Source: JAICTV01 sp034666045
GTDB taxonomy: Bacteria > Planctomycetota > Phycisphaerae > Tepidisphaerales > Tepidisphaeraceae
Assembly: GCA_034666045.1 (NCBI GenBank)
Contig: JAXDMN010000098.1
Span: 1-12,705, forward strand
Length of the DNA: 12,705 bases
Direction of reading: 5' to 3'
In this document: piece after piece, positions 1-6,235 of the stretch
Position numbering within the stretch: position 1 is the first letter of the stretch
Layout of the letters: every line of letters begins with the position of its first letter
Notes under the pieces: model-generated
Seen by the model: only the letters and a program-made list of their open reading frames with translations
Databases searched by the model: none
What the model was told of the DNA's origin: nothing
Program-made: the position numbers and the translations under genes

Positions 1-1182
1 GACTCCATCAAAGCCGCCCGCGAGTACACGAATGACGTCGAGTTCTCGCCGGAAGACGCGAGTCGCACGGAGCTCGACTTCCTGGAAGAGATCGTCCACG
101 CCGCCATCGAGGCCGGCGCGACGACGATCAACATGCCGGACACCGTCGGCTATGCGACGCCGCACAGCTACGGGGAGATTTTCCGCTACATCCGGACGAA
201 ACTGAACACCGATGCGCGCGGCGTGATGCTCTCGTCACACTGCCACAACGACCTCGGTCTGGCGGTCGCGAATTCCCTCGCTGCCGTCGAGAATGGCGCA
301 CGCCAGGTCGAGTGCACGATCAACGGCATCGGCGAGCGCGCGGGCAATGCTTCGCTTGAGGAAGTCGTCATGGTGCTGAAGACGCGCAGCGACTATTACA
401 AGATCGGCACGCGCATCGACACCACCAAGCTCTACCCAGCGAGCCGAATGGTCAGCACGCTCACCGGGCTGCTCGTTCAGCGCAACAAGGCGATCGTCGG
501 CGAAAACGCCTTCGCGCACGAAGCGGGCATCCACCAGGATGGCGTCCTGAAATACCGCGAAACCTACGAAATCATGGACCCGGCAACCGTCGGCATCCCG
601 AAGAACGCGCTGGTCCTGGGCAAACATTCCGGCCGACATGCGTTCAAAGACCGCGTCACCCAGCTCGGCTACAAGCTCGGTGAAGAACAGCTCGAATCCG
701 CGTTCGTCAAGTTCAAATCGCTCGCGGACAAGAAGAAGGAAGTCTTCGACGAAGACATCGAAGCCCTGATCGACGACCAGCTCGAAATCGCCGGCGGCCT
801 GTGGACGCTGGCGGGCTTGCAGGTCACCGCCGGCAGCAACACGATCCCGACCGCGACAGTCACGATGCGCGACAGCAACGGCGAAACGGTCCAGGACGCG
901 AGCATTGGCGATGGTCCGGTGGACGCAATCTATTCCGCGATCCAGCGCCTGACCGGGATCAAAATTTCTCTCACCGATTACCGCATCCGCGCGGTGACGA
1001 AGGGAAAAGAAGCGCTCGGTGAAGTGCAGATCGAATTGGAGCACAGCGGAAAGAAAATCCGCGGGCGCGGGTTGAGCACGGATATTCTCGAAGCGAGTGC
1101 GCTCGCCTACGTCGCTGCGATCAACCGGATGCGATCGCTGTCGAATCGCGAGAAGCTCGTGACGCAGCACTCAGGTGTGTAG
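1..1182 (+). CDS. leuA: 2-isopropylmalate synthase, 5'-truncated by window edge
   Basis: Catalyses condensation of acetyl-CoA with 2-oxoisovalerate, the first committed step of leucine synthesis, in the cytoplasm. The frame is open from base 1 (it reads DSIKAAREYTNDVEFSPEDA), so the gene begins outside the window and the ATG at 133 is internal. 393 residues are visible; full-length LeuA is usually 500 or more. The visible part holds the end of the HMGL-like TIM barrel, with the metal-binding pair in SSHCHNDLG (fragment residues about 80 and 82), NGIGERAGN and the family motif GKHSGRHAF. The C-terminal LeuA dimer/regulatory domain follows (from about residue 270), which normally gives leucine feedback inhibition. 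Homocitrate or citramalate synthases are relatives, but the VEFSPEDASRTELDFL and INMPDTVGY stretches are typical of LeuA. The TAG stop is at 1180-1182, and a strong terminator lies about 100 bases downstream. Confidence 0.95.
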   Translation, partial: DSIKAAREYTNDVEFSPEDASRTELDFLEEIVHAAIEAGATTINMPDTVGYATPHSYGEIFRYIRTKLNTDARGVMLSSHCHNDLGLAVANSLAAVENGARQVECTINGIGERAGNASLEEVVMVLKTRSDYYKIGTRIDTTKLYPASRMVSTLTGLLVQRNKAIVGENAFAHEAGIHQDGVLKYRETYEIMDPATVGIPKNALVLGKHSGRHAFKDRVTQLGYKLGEEQLESAFVKFKSLADKKKEVFDEDIEALIDDQLEIAGGLWTLAGLQVTAGSNTIPTATVTMRDSNGETVQDASIGDGPVDAIYSAIQRLTGIKISLTDYRIRAVTKGKEALGEVQIELEHSGKKIRGRGLSTDILEASALAYVAAINRMRSLSNREKLVTQHSGV

Positions 1183-1194
1183 ACCGAGTACGTT

Positions 1195-1270
1195 GTCATC
1201 ATGAGGTACTCCGAAGGATCTGCATCACTCACCCCTCGGTGCCAGATCCTTCGGAGTACCTAAGGATGAC
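1195..1270. repeat. Long imperfect inverted repeat (GTCATC...GGATCTG family)
   Basis: Two 28-base arms, 1195-1222 and 1243-1270, pair at 26 of 28 positions around a 20-base loop. Each arm starts with GTCATC, contains GGTACTCCGAAGGATCTG and resembles the GTCATCCTGAG...GAAGGATCT sequences known as dispersed intergenic repeats in many bacterial genomes. Read on the minus strand the right arm would encode a VILRYSEGS-like peptide, a common spurious annotation product of such repeats. It sits directly downstream of leuA and upstream of the terminator. It could act as an RNA hairpin (3'-end stabiliser) or be a non-autonomous mobile repeat. The arms and loop are seen directly; family membership is from memory. 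Confidence 0.75.
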
Positions 1271-1280
1271 AGCAAAACAG

Positions 1281-1321
1281 AAAACCGCGAGCGACCTTGA
1301 GTCGCTCGCGGTTTTGTTTTT
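1281..1321. terminator. Bidirectional Rho-independent terminator between leuA and the secretin gene
   Basis: A perfect 15-bp stem (1281-1295 with 1301-1315) closes a 5-base loop, CTTGA. The plus strand continues GTTTTT after the stem. The minus strand has TTTT at the end of the stem followed by CTGTTTTGC, so both directions have a T-rich tail. It lies between the convergent stops of leuA (1182) and the secretin gene (1345), so one hairpin plausibly ends both transcripts. Confidence 0.9.
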
Positions 1322-1344
1322 CAGCGTCGTGGAACGTCGGGCGG

Positions 1345-2820
1345 TTACAGCAGCGTCGGGGTGACGAAGAAATACAAATCCGTCTGCTGCTTCTGGCTGC
1401 GGTGGTTTTTGAACAGCCAACCGAGGCCCGGGATGTCGCCAAGACCCGGCACTTTGCTCTCGCGAGAAGTGCTGCGGATCATTCGCAAACCGCCGAAGAC
1501 CAACGTGTTGCCGTCTTGCAGCGTCACCGTGGTTTCGGCTTCGCGGCTGTCAATGATCGGGTTCACCAGCAGCTTGCTCGGTCCCTCGTCGCCGCTCATG
1601 TTCGCCAGGGGGACGAAACCAGCGACCGCGGAGACGACTGAGATCGCGTGGAGTTTTACCGTGTCCGGGCCGAGCGCTTGCGGCGTGATGTAGAGCTGCA
1701 CGCCGACAGGCTTGTAGCTTGTGGAGTTCGTGGAGACGCCGTTCGCGACGGTTGAGGATTGAATCGGCAGTTCGCTGCCGGCGAGCATGTAGCCGGTCTG
1801 ACCGGCGGCGACGGTCATGCGCGGGCTGGCGACGACGTTGATCAAGCCTGTCTCGGCCATGAGCTGGAAGGTGGCGTCGACGGAGATGCCGGCGTCCTGG
1901 AAGACCTGCATCAATTTGAGGATCGAACCTTCCGCAGACCCGGACTGGGTGCCGTTCGCGGCGACGGCATTGGCGAACTGCTTCGTGCTGAAGCCGGAGA
2001 GCGCGCTCTGCGTTCCGTCGGCGGCGACGCGGTTCAGCAGGAGCTGCGCGCCGTACTGGAAATCGAAGTCGTGGCTGACCTCGAACATTTTTGCCGTGAT
2101 CTCAACCTGCCGCGGCGGCTGGTCTAACTGCGACAGCAGCGAGATGACCGAATCCTTCATCGTCGGCGCGCAGGTGATGATGAGCGTGTTCTCGTTCGGC
2201 AGCGGCGCGACGGTCGAGCCGTCGCCGAGCTGCGTCGCCAGCGCGGTCACCAGCGGCGCGAGATCGGGCGCGGTGACCTTGACGTTTCGTCGCGCGGTGT
2301 TGCCGTCGGTGGTCGCGCTGATCGTCGTGCCGCCGTAGTTGCGCAGCGCGTAGATCATTCGGATCTTGCCGTCGGGCAGCGGGATGGTGGGCGTCTGTTC
2401 GCCGATCTCCTTGGCGGTCAGCGCGGGCTTGGTGCTCGCCCCGACCTTCGCCAGCGCGGTCGGCTTGGTGGCGGCGTCGCCGTGCTTCTTGCGATCGCGC
2501 GAGGACTTGTTCATCTCGGCGATGCGATCCCAGATCGCCTTGGGCCCGAGCGATTGCAGAACGCGCCAGTCGGCTTCGCTGAGTTGTTCGTCGGTGGCGT
2601 CGTTGACGATCGTGTCGTGGACGGGCCGGCTCGAGAGGACCATGGGCCGTTCGGCCGCCGCGTTCCACTTGCCGAAAGATGCGGTCTGCTTCACCTTCTG
2701 GGAACACCCGAGCGACAAAATCGGCAATATTCCGACAACCGCGGCGGTCAAAATTCGTGTTTTCCACGTCGCGGCGACGCGGACGGTGCCCCTGTCGTTT
2801 TTCGTATTCAATCGAACCAT
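1345..2820 (-). CDS. Lipoprotein secretin (GspD/PilQ/CpaC-type outer-membrane pore)
   Basis: A 491-residue protein expected to form an outer-membrane secretin ring. The start at 2820 is chosen because AGGAGGT lies at ideal distance upstream and because translation from here gives a lipoprotein signal: a charged N-region, a hydrophobic stretch and the lipobox LSLGC with Cys at about residue 39. The frame stays open upstream to 2991, but that part lacks signal-peptide character. A periplasmic N1-like module is visible at roughly residues 145-250 (VKVTAPDLAPLVTALATQL, LPNENTLIITCAP, ISLLSQLDQPPRQVEI). The secretin core follows from about 250, with VVASPRMTVAAGQ and the hallmark VPGLGDIPGLGWLF (457-470), and the protein ends in a beta-rich LYFFVTPTLL. 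No ATPase, pseudopilin or inner-membrane platform gene lies nearby, so the system it serves (type II, type IV pilus or Tad-like) cannot be told. The protein is short compared with many secretins, consistent with few N-domains. Confidence 0.88.
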   Translation of the reverse strand: MVRLNTKNDRGTVRVAATWKTRILTAAVVGILPILSLGCSQKVKQTASFGKWNAAAERPMVLSSRPVHDTIVNDATDEQLSEADWRVLQSLGPKAIWDRIAEMNKSSRDRKKHGDAATKPTALAKVGASTKPALTAKEIGEQTPTIPLPDGKIRMIYALRNYGGTTISATTDGNTARRNVKVTAPDLAPLVTALATQLGDGSTVAPLPNENTLIITCAPTMKDSVISLLSQLDQPPRQVEITAKMFEVSHDFDFQYGAQLLLNRVAADGTQSALSGFSTKQFANAVAANGTQSGSAEGSILKLMQVFQDAGISVDATFQLMAETGLINVVASPRMTVAAGQTGYMLAGSELPIQSSTVANGVSTNSTSYKPVGVQLYITPQALGPDTVKLHAISVVSAVAGFVPLANMSGDEGPSKLLVNPIIDSREAETTVTLQDGNTLVFGGLRMIRSTSRESKVPGLGDIPGLGWLFKNHRSQKQQTDLYFFVTPTLL

Positions 2821-2828
2821 AGTCCTAC

Positions 2829-2843
2829 CTCCTGGGCGAGGAG
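2829..2843 (-). promoter_or_regulatory. Shine-Dalgarno hairpin in front of the secretin start
   Basis: On the minus strand the ribosome-binding core AGGAG (2833-2829), 8 bases before the ATG at 2820, can pair fully with CTCCT (2843-2839) across a 5-base loop. The short stem would cover the ribosome-binding site and could modulate translation. The stem is only 5 bp plus a possible wobble pair, so strong repression is not implied. The ribosome-binding site decides the start of the secretin gene. Confidence 0.45.
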
Positions 2844-2906
2844 AATTCCCGCGGCGTACAAACGCCAAGCTGCGTCCTATCAGCGGCTTACAACAAATTC
2901 CCGCGG
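2844..2906. repeat. Two direct copies of AATTCCCGCGG, 52 bp apart, in the secretin leader
   Basis: Identical 11-mers lie at 2844-2854 and 2896-2906. Start-to-start spacing is 52 bp, close to five helical turns, so both copies would face the same side of the DNA. The first copy abuts the hairpin over the ribosome-binding site. They may be operator half-sites for an unknown regulator. Chance recurrence in GC-rich DNA is possible. Confidence 0.4.
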
Positions 2907-2974
2907 GTGCCCGTACTGAACTTTCAAACCCACTTCCGGGGCGGGAGGCAAGCCGGTGAGACTGTGCCGCCGTC

Positions 2975-2994
2975 CGGTGGTGGTACCACAACCG
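2975..2994. promoter_or_regulatory. 20-bp palindrome upstream of the secretin gene
   Basis: CGGTGGTGGTACCACAACCG pairs at 9 of 10 positions around its centre, with a perfect core GTGGTACCAC. It sits about 155 bp upstream of the secretin start, in the 283-bp gap behind the glycosyltransferase stop, where an operator for the secretin promoter could lie. No clear -35/-10 pair was recognised beside it. Confidence 0.35.
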
Positions 2995-3064
2995 TTACCC
3001 GTCCGTTGCTTCTAATCGGCCGGGTGTATGCAATCGCTCCATGCTAAGTGGAAGCTGTTTTTAT

Positions 3065-3099
3065 GGGCGAAAACTGCGTTTTTGCCATCGCAGAAGCCC
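3065..3099 (-). terminator. Possible hairpin after the glycosyltransferase gene
   Basis: On the minus strand, just beyond the stop at 3104, GGGC and CTGCG pair with CGCAG and GCCC, with small internal loops (2 and 5 bases) and a 10-base apical loop. No clean U-tract follows, only a weakly A/T-rich stretch. It may end or protect the glycosyltransferase mRNA, but it is far weaker than the other terminators here. Confidence 0.3.
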
Positions 3100-3103
3100 G
3101 GAA

Positions 3104-4459
3104 TCAACCGGCAAAGGGAGTTCTACGACCCGCCGGGCGAGTGGGTGCGGCGGGAATTAGCCGGGGAGGCGGAACGGGGGTCGGCGGAGGGGGCGGCCAG
3201 CCTTCCAGTTTGATCGCGGCGGTCCGCTCGTAGAGCCGGAGCATGCGCGGCAGGACGGCGTCGAGACTGTATCGCTCGGCGATCATCTGCTCGGCCGCCC
3301 TGCCCATCGCCCGGGCCGCCGCAGGATCACGCAGCGCGTCGATCGCCTTGACGGCGAGCGCGTCGGTGTTGAAGAAGTCGGCGATCAATCCGTTCTCGCC
3401 GTCGCGGATCATCTCGCGCACCGGCGCGGTGTCCGAGCCGAGCACGACGGCGCCGCAGCTCATCGCGTCCATCATGCTCCACGAGAGGACGAACGGCACG
3501 GTCAGGTAGATGTGCAGGTCGCTCGCGGCCAGGAGCTTGCCCAGATCGGTTGGCGGGATCTTGCCGAGGAAATGGAACTTGCTCAGGTCGTACTGGTCCT
3601 GCGCCAGCGTCCACTCCTTGAAGGTCTTGTGCGGCGCGATGAATTCTTCGTCGCCGCCGTACGCGACCTTATCGGAGCCGACGACGAGGAATACGACGTC
3701 CGGGAATTGCTGGTAGATCTTCTTCGCGGTCTTCATGAAGACGTCGAAACCGCGCATCGATTCGAAGCCGCGACTGACGTAGGTAACGACGCGCTTGTCC
3801 GGCGGGACGTCGACGCCGCCGATGCGACGAACCCCGCGCTGATCAACCGGCGGGCGGAGCGACTCCTCATAGCCGTGATAGATCGAGCGATCGACGCCAT
3901 CGAAAACCGTCTCGAGCTTGTTCTGATACTCGGCCGGGAAGCGCGACTTCTGAAACTCCGTCGGCGTGTAGGCGGCGTTGCAGGTCTGGAGGTCGAGCAG
4001 GATCATCGCGTTGCGGCAGCGGCTGCGGAGATATTTCAGCTCCGACGTCGGCCAGGCGAGGTCCTTGCGGAAGTCCATGTCGGAATCGGGATCGTGCGGG
4101 ATGTAGTAGTACTCGAAGAAATTGATGATCGGCGTGGTCGGATAAAGCTCGCGAAGGAAGAGCGTGCTGCCGAAACCACTGTGGCCGACGATCAGGTCGG
4201 GCTTCACGTCAGGGCGCGCTTTCATCGCGCGATAGACCGCGTCGCAATGCCACACGGTGTTCTCGAACGTCCGGGAACAGAAGTGATTCTGCTTCGTCGC
4301 GCCGCCGCCGATCTTGTATTCGATCTTGTTGATCCCGCTGACCATTCCGCCGGGCGTCTGGCTGACGAACGAGCACTGCCAGCCGAGCTTATCGACGAGA
4401 TGCCGCGCGATGTGCCCGAACTGAGCGGGGAAGTTCTGATGGACGTAAAGAACATGCAT
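3104..4459 (-). CDS. Glycosyltransferase family 4-like protein (GT-B fold)
   Basis: A 451-residue cytoplasmic glycosyltransferase that likely transfers a nucleotide-sugar-derived sugar to a surface glycan or glycolipid; donor and acceptor are unknown. It opens with MHVLYVHQNFPAQFGHIARH, a typical N-terminal Rossmann start. An N-terminal domain follows with PDLIVGHSGFGSTLFL and FFEYYYIPHDPDSDMDF, then the C-terminal donor-binding domain from about residue 235 (VTYVSRGFESMRGFDVF, VFLVVGSDKVAYGGDEE). The usual EX7E motif is altered: the region reads PFVLSWSMMDAMSCG, so the second Glu is Asp and the first is missing. The last 35 residues are proline/arginine-rich and probably disordered. The start at 4459 has no evident Shine-Dalgarno sequence. 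A perfect TTGACA lies upstream on the same strand (4499-4494), but only a poor -10 follows. It is transcribed divergently from the response regulator. Confidence 0.85.
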   Translation of the reverse strand: MHVLYVHQNFPAQFGHIARHLVDKLGWQCSFVSQTPGGMVSGINKIEYKIGGGATKQNHFCSRTFENTVWHCDAVYRAMKARPDVKPDLIVGHSGFGSTLFLRELYPTTPIINFFEYYYIPHDPDSDMDFRKDLAWPTSELKYLRSRCRNAMILLDLQTCNAAYTPTEFQKSRFPAEYQNKLETVFDGVDRSIYHGYEESLRPPVDQRGVRRIGGVDVPPDKRVVTYVSRGFESMRGFDVFMKTAKKIYQQFPDVVFLVVGSDKVAYGGDEEFIAPHKTFKEWTLAQDQYDLSKFHFLGKIPPTDLGKLLAASDLHIYLTVPFVLSWSMMDAMSCGAVVLGSDTAPVREMIRDGENGLIADFFNTDALAVKAIDALRDPAAARAMGRAAEQMIAERYSLDAVLPRMLRLYERTAAIKLEGWPPPPPTPVPPPRLIPAAPTRPAGRRTPFAG

Positions 4460-4768
4460 GATTTGCAGTGTTTTTCGACTAGCAGAGGAGGGATGTCAAA
4501 TCACGCGGAGGACGGAGCCGGACTCTGTGAGTCCGGTTCTTCTAGTCCCATAAAACCACCGACATCAACACAGCAAGAACGCATGGCAGAATCTGCGCCG
4601 CAACCCCTCAAGTGAAGCGCTGTCGAGTCGATATAGAGAGTGTTACCGGCATAGAGCGGTCCGCCCATACGGAGGGCGCGGACGGCAGCTCCGTGGACCC
4701 GGAGACCGAGTCGGAGTTGAAGGCCGACCACGCGACGAATGCGTTAGGGAGTCACGGGAGAGAATGCC
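4460..4768. other. Divergent intergenic region, no gene recognised
   Basis: This 309-base gap separates the starts of the glycosyltransferase (-) and the response regulator (+). It holds a minus-strand TTGACA at 4499-4494, a GC-rich hairpin (4515-4539), a plus-strand TATAGA that could be a -10 element (4632-4637, no convincing -35) and an imperfect stem (4659-4666 with 4674-4683) in what would be the regulator's leader. Short open frames on both strands resemble no known protein. A GGGAG at 4756-4760 is the likely ribosome-binding site of the regulator. Confidence 0.6.
4515..4539. repeat. GC-rich hairpin with CCGGACTC/GAGTCCGG stem
   Basis: An 11-bp stem (4515-4525 with 4529-4539, one G-U pair) closes the 3-base loop TGT, and TTCTTCT runs from the base of the stem. 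It looks like a terminator on the plus strand, but no plus-strand gene lies upstream of it: it sits between two divergent starts. A dispersed palindromic repeat or a leader hairpin is therefore more likely. Confidence 0.55.
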
Positions 4769-5356
4769 ATGAGTGCCACCACGAAGGTGAAAGACGTCCT
4801 CACGACCGGCGAAGTCGCCAAGATTTGCAGCGTTGCGCCGCGAACCGTTTCGAAATGGTTCGACAGCGGCGCGCTGCACGGCTACCGCATCCCGGGCAGC
4901 AAGGACCGCCGAATTCCGCTCAATCAGCTCATCCGCTTCATGAAGCAGCACGGCATGCCGTTGAATGGTCTTATGACCGGCTCGACGCGCGTGCTGATCG
5001 TCGATGACGAGCAGGACATCGTCGAAGTACTCGAGAAGATCCTCGAAGACGAGGCGAAATATGAAGTCGAAGTCTGCAAGGGCGGCTTCCAAGCGGGCGT
5101 GACGGCGGACAAGCTCCGACCGCACGTGATCCTGCTCGACATGCACCTCACGACGGTCGATGCGAGCGACGTCTGCAGGCAGGTCAAGAACAGCAACGAC
5201 CTCCAGCTCACCAAGGTCATCGCCATGAGCAGCAAGCTCACCGACGACGAGGCCAAATCGCTGACGGCGGCCGGGTTTGACGGATTCCTCCGCAAGCCCT
5301 TCCACGTCCGCCAGGTCATCGAAGCAATCGAAGACGCGATGGCCGTCGTGTACTAA
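4769..5356 (+). CDS. Response regulator with N-terminal MerR/excisionase-like HTH and C-terminal receiver domain
   Basis: A 195-residue cytoplasmic DNA-binding regulator. Residues about 10-62 form a winged HTH of the BldC/excisionase (HTH_17) type: LTTGEVAKICSVAPRTVSKW, then GYRIPGSKDRRIPLNQLIRF. Residues about 73-192 form a CheY-like receiver: acidic pair Asp79-Asp80 in RVLIVDDE, phosphoacceptor Asp124 in VILLDMHL, Ser154 in IAMSSK at the Thr/Ser switch position and Lys176 in LRKPF. All phosphorylation residues are present, so it is probably controlled by a histidine kinase; none is encoded nearby, making it an orphan. The order, DNA-binding domain first and receiver last, is the reverse of OmpR/NarL regulators. 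GGGAG lies 8 bases before the ATG. A strong terminator follows, so it is probably transcribed alone. Target genes are unknown. Confidence 0.88.
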   Translation: MSATTKVKDVLTTGEVAKICSVAPRTVSKWFDSGALHGYRIPGSKDRRIPLNQLIRFMKQHGMPLNGLMTGSTRVLIVDDEQDIVEVLEKILEDEAKYEVEVCKGGFQAGVTADKLRPHVILLDMHLTTVDASDVCRQVKNSNDLQLTKVIAMSSKLTDDEAKSLTAAGFDGFLRKPFHVRQVIEAIEDAMAVVY

Positions 5357-5386
5357 GGTACCGACGCGCACTCGCAAAAGAGAGAA

Positions 5387-5401
5387 TCTCGCACCGCGAG
5401 A
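5387..5401 (+). other. Small hairpin before the response-regulator terminator
   Basis: TCTCGC (5387-5392) pairs with GCGAGA (5396-5401) over a 3-base loop in the 3' untranslated region, 9 bases before the main terminator stem. It may help protect the 3' end. No poly-T follows it, so it is not itself a terminator. Confidence 0.35.
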
Positions 5402-5409
5402 GAAACACG

Positions 5410-5447
5410 AAGCCCCGGGGATTGCCGTCCCCGGGGCTTTTTCTTTT
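5410..5447 (+). terminator. Rho-independent terminator of the response-regulator gene
   Basis: A 12-bp GC-rich stem (5410-5421 with 5428-5439) closes a 6-base loop and runs into TTTTTCTTTT on the plus strand. It lies 54 bases after the regulator's stop and 21 bases before the stop of the convergent sigma-unit third gene. The minus-strand tail is only weakly T-rich, so it acts mainly in the plus direction. Confidence 0.9.
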
Positions 5448-5467
5448 GCGCACGCTGAGCCGACTTG

Positions 5468-6235
5468 TTACGGGTCCGCGATCGGAGCGGCGTTGATGTC
5501 GTTGCCGCTGCCGTCCTCTGGGCGGCGGTCGCGGCGCTGCTGTGGCGGACGCAGAATACGAGGCCAGCGCTCATCGGCGATGTCCGCCATATTCGCATCG
5601 ACAGCCGATTCGAGCTTCTCCTCGTCTTGCGCCAGCCGCTTCTTGGCTTGCTTGAGCCGATGCGCGCGTTCCCGCAAACCGCTCTTCAAGAGCAGCCGAA
5701 CCTGCTTGCGCAATTCGCCGCGCACCTCGTCCGGCTTGTCGGCTTTTGAGTGGGACAGGTCCCAGCCGAGGGCAAACACTTCGTCCTCGATCGGCATGCG
5801 CTCCAGGCGGATCTTGTGCAGCTCGGGGTCGTTTTCCTTCAATTCCTGCATCGCCCGATAACGGTTGGCGAACATGTTGCGGACGGTCTGCTGGCGCTGC
5901 TCGTCGGCGATTTCGTTGACGCGCTCCCAGCGCTTCGGCGAGTGCGACTTCATGAAGGCTTCGATTTCTTTCCACTCTTCGGCGGTCGGCTCCTGCTGCG
6001 GCTGCTGATAATCCGGACGGTCGCCGCGGCGCCATTCCGTGCGCGGCGGGCGCATGCCGTCGCCGGCGCCGCCACCGAAGGCGCGACCTTCGAATCCCCG
6101 CTCATTCGTCGCGCGAAACGGCGCTCGGCGGTCGGTTTCGCTTTGCTGCGTCGTCGGCGTCGACTGCGACCAGGCGACCGTCGACATCACGAGCCCGATC
6201 CCCCCCAACGCCGACAGAAAACAGAGTCGTTTCAC
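5468..6235 (-). CDS. Exported, helix-rich protein of unknown function, third gene of the sigma-factor unit
   Basis: Not recognised as a named family. The GTG start at 6235 is chosen because AGGAG lies 8 bases upstream, because it overlaps the previous gene's stop as GTGA, and because it gives a clean signal peptide (KRLCFLSALGGIGLVMSTVAWS, likely cleavage near residue 23); the frame stays open upstream to 6526 but reads as low-complexity, Arg/Gly-rich shadow. The 255-residue product then has a disordered Gly/Arg/Pro/Gln-rich segment (about 26-85), followed by a long charged helical region (about 85-235: EEWKEIEAFMKSHSPKRW, RQQTVRNMFANRYRAMQEL, LRERAHRLKQAKKRLAQDEE) and an acidic/polar tail. 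A secreted helical protein behind an anti-sigma factor recalls periplasmic sensors such as Spy/CpxP-like or RseB-position proteins, but no diagnostic motif was seen. Function is inferred only from position. Confidence 0.75.
   Translation of the reverse strand: MKRLCFLSALGGIGLVMSTVAWSQSTPTTQQSETDRRAPFRATNERGFEGRAFGGGAGDGMRPPRTEWRRGDRPDYQQPQQEPTAEEWKEIEAFMKSHSPKRWERVNEIADEQRQQTVRNMFANRYRAMQELKENDPELHKIRLERMPIEDEVFALGWDLSHSKADKPDEVRGELRKQVRLLLKSGLRERAHRLKQAKKRLAQDEEKLESAVDANMADIADERWPRILRPPQQRRDRRPEDGSGNDINAAPIADP

Noticed and set aside
235..1170. Long open frame (311 codons) antisense to leuA
   Set aside because: It mirrors the strongly conserved leuA frame, has no recognisable domain and shows the Arg/Asp/Val-rich composition expected of an antisense shadow in GC-rich DNA.
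2821..2991. Extension of the secretin upstream of 2820
   Set aside because: The ribosome-binding site and lipoprotein signal both support the start at 2820.
2940..3000. Cobalamin- or c-di-GMP-riboswitch-like string in the secretin leader
   Set aside because: A GCCGGTGAGACTGTGCCGC stretch faintly resembles a B12-box region, but it lies on the strand opposite the secretin and lacks the rest of the consensus.
3512..4615. 367-codon plus-strand frame across the glycosyltransferase
   Set aside because: Antisense shadow of a protein with clear GT-B motifs; no domain in the product.
4501..4731. Short minus-strand frame (76 codons) in the divergent gap
   Set aside because: No ribosome-binding site or family resemblance; part of it is the translated hairpin repeat.
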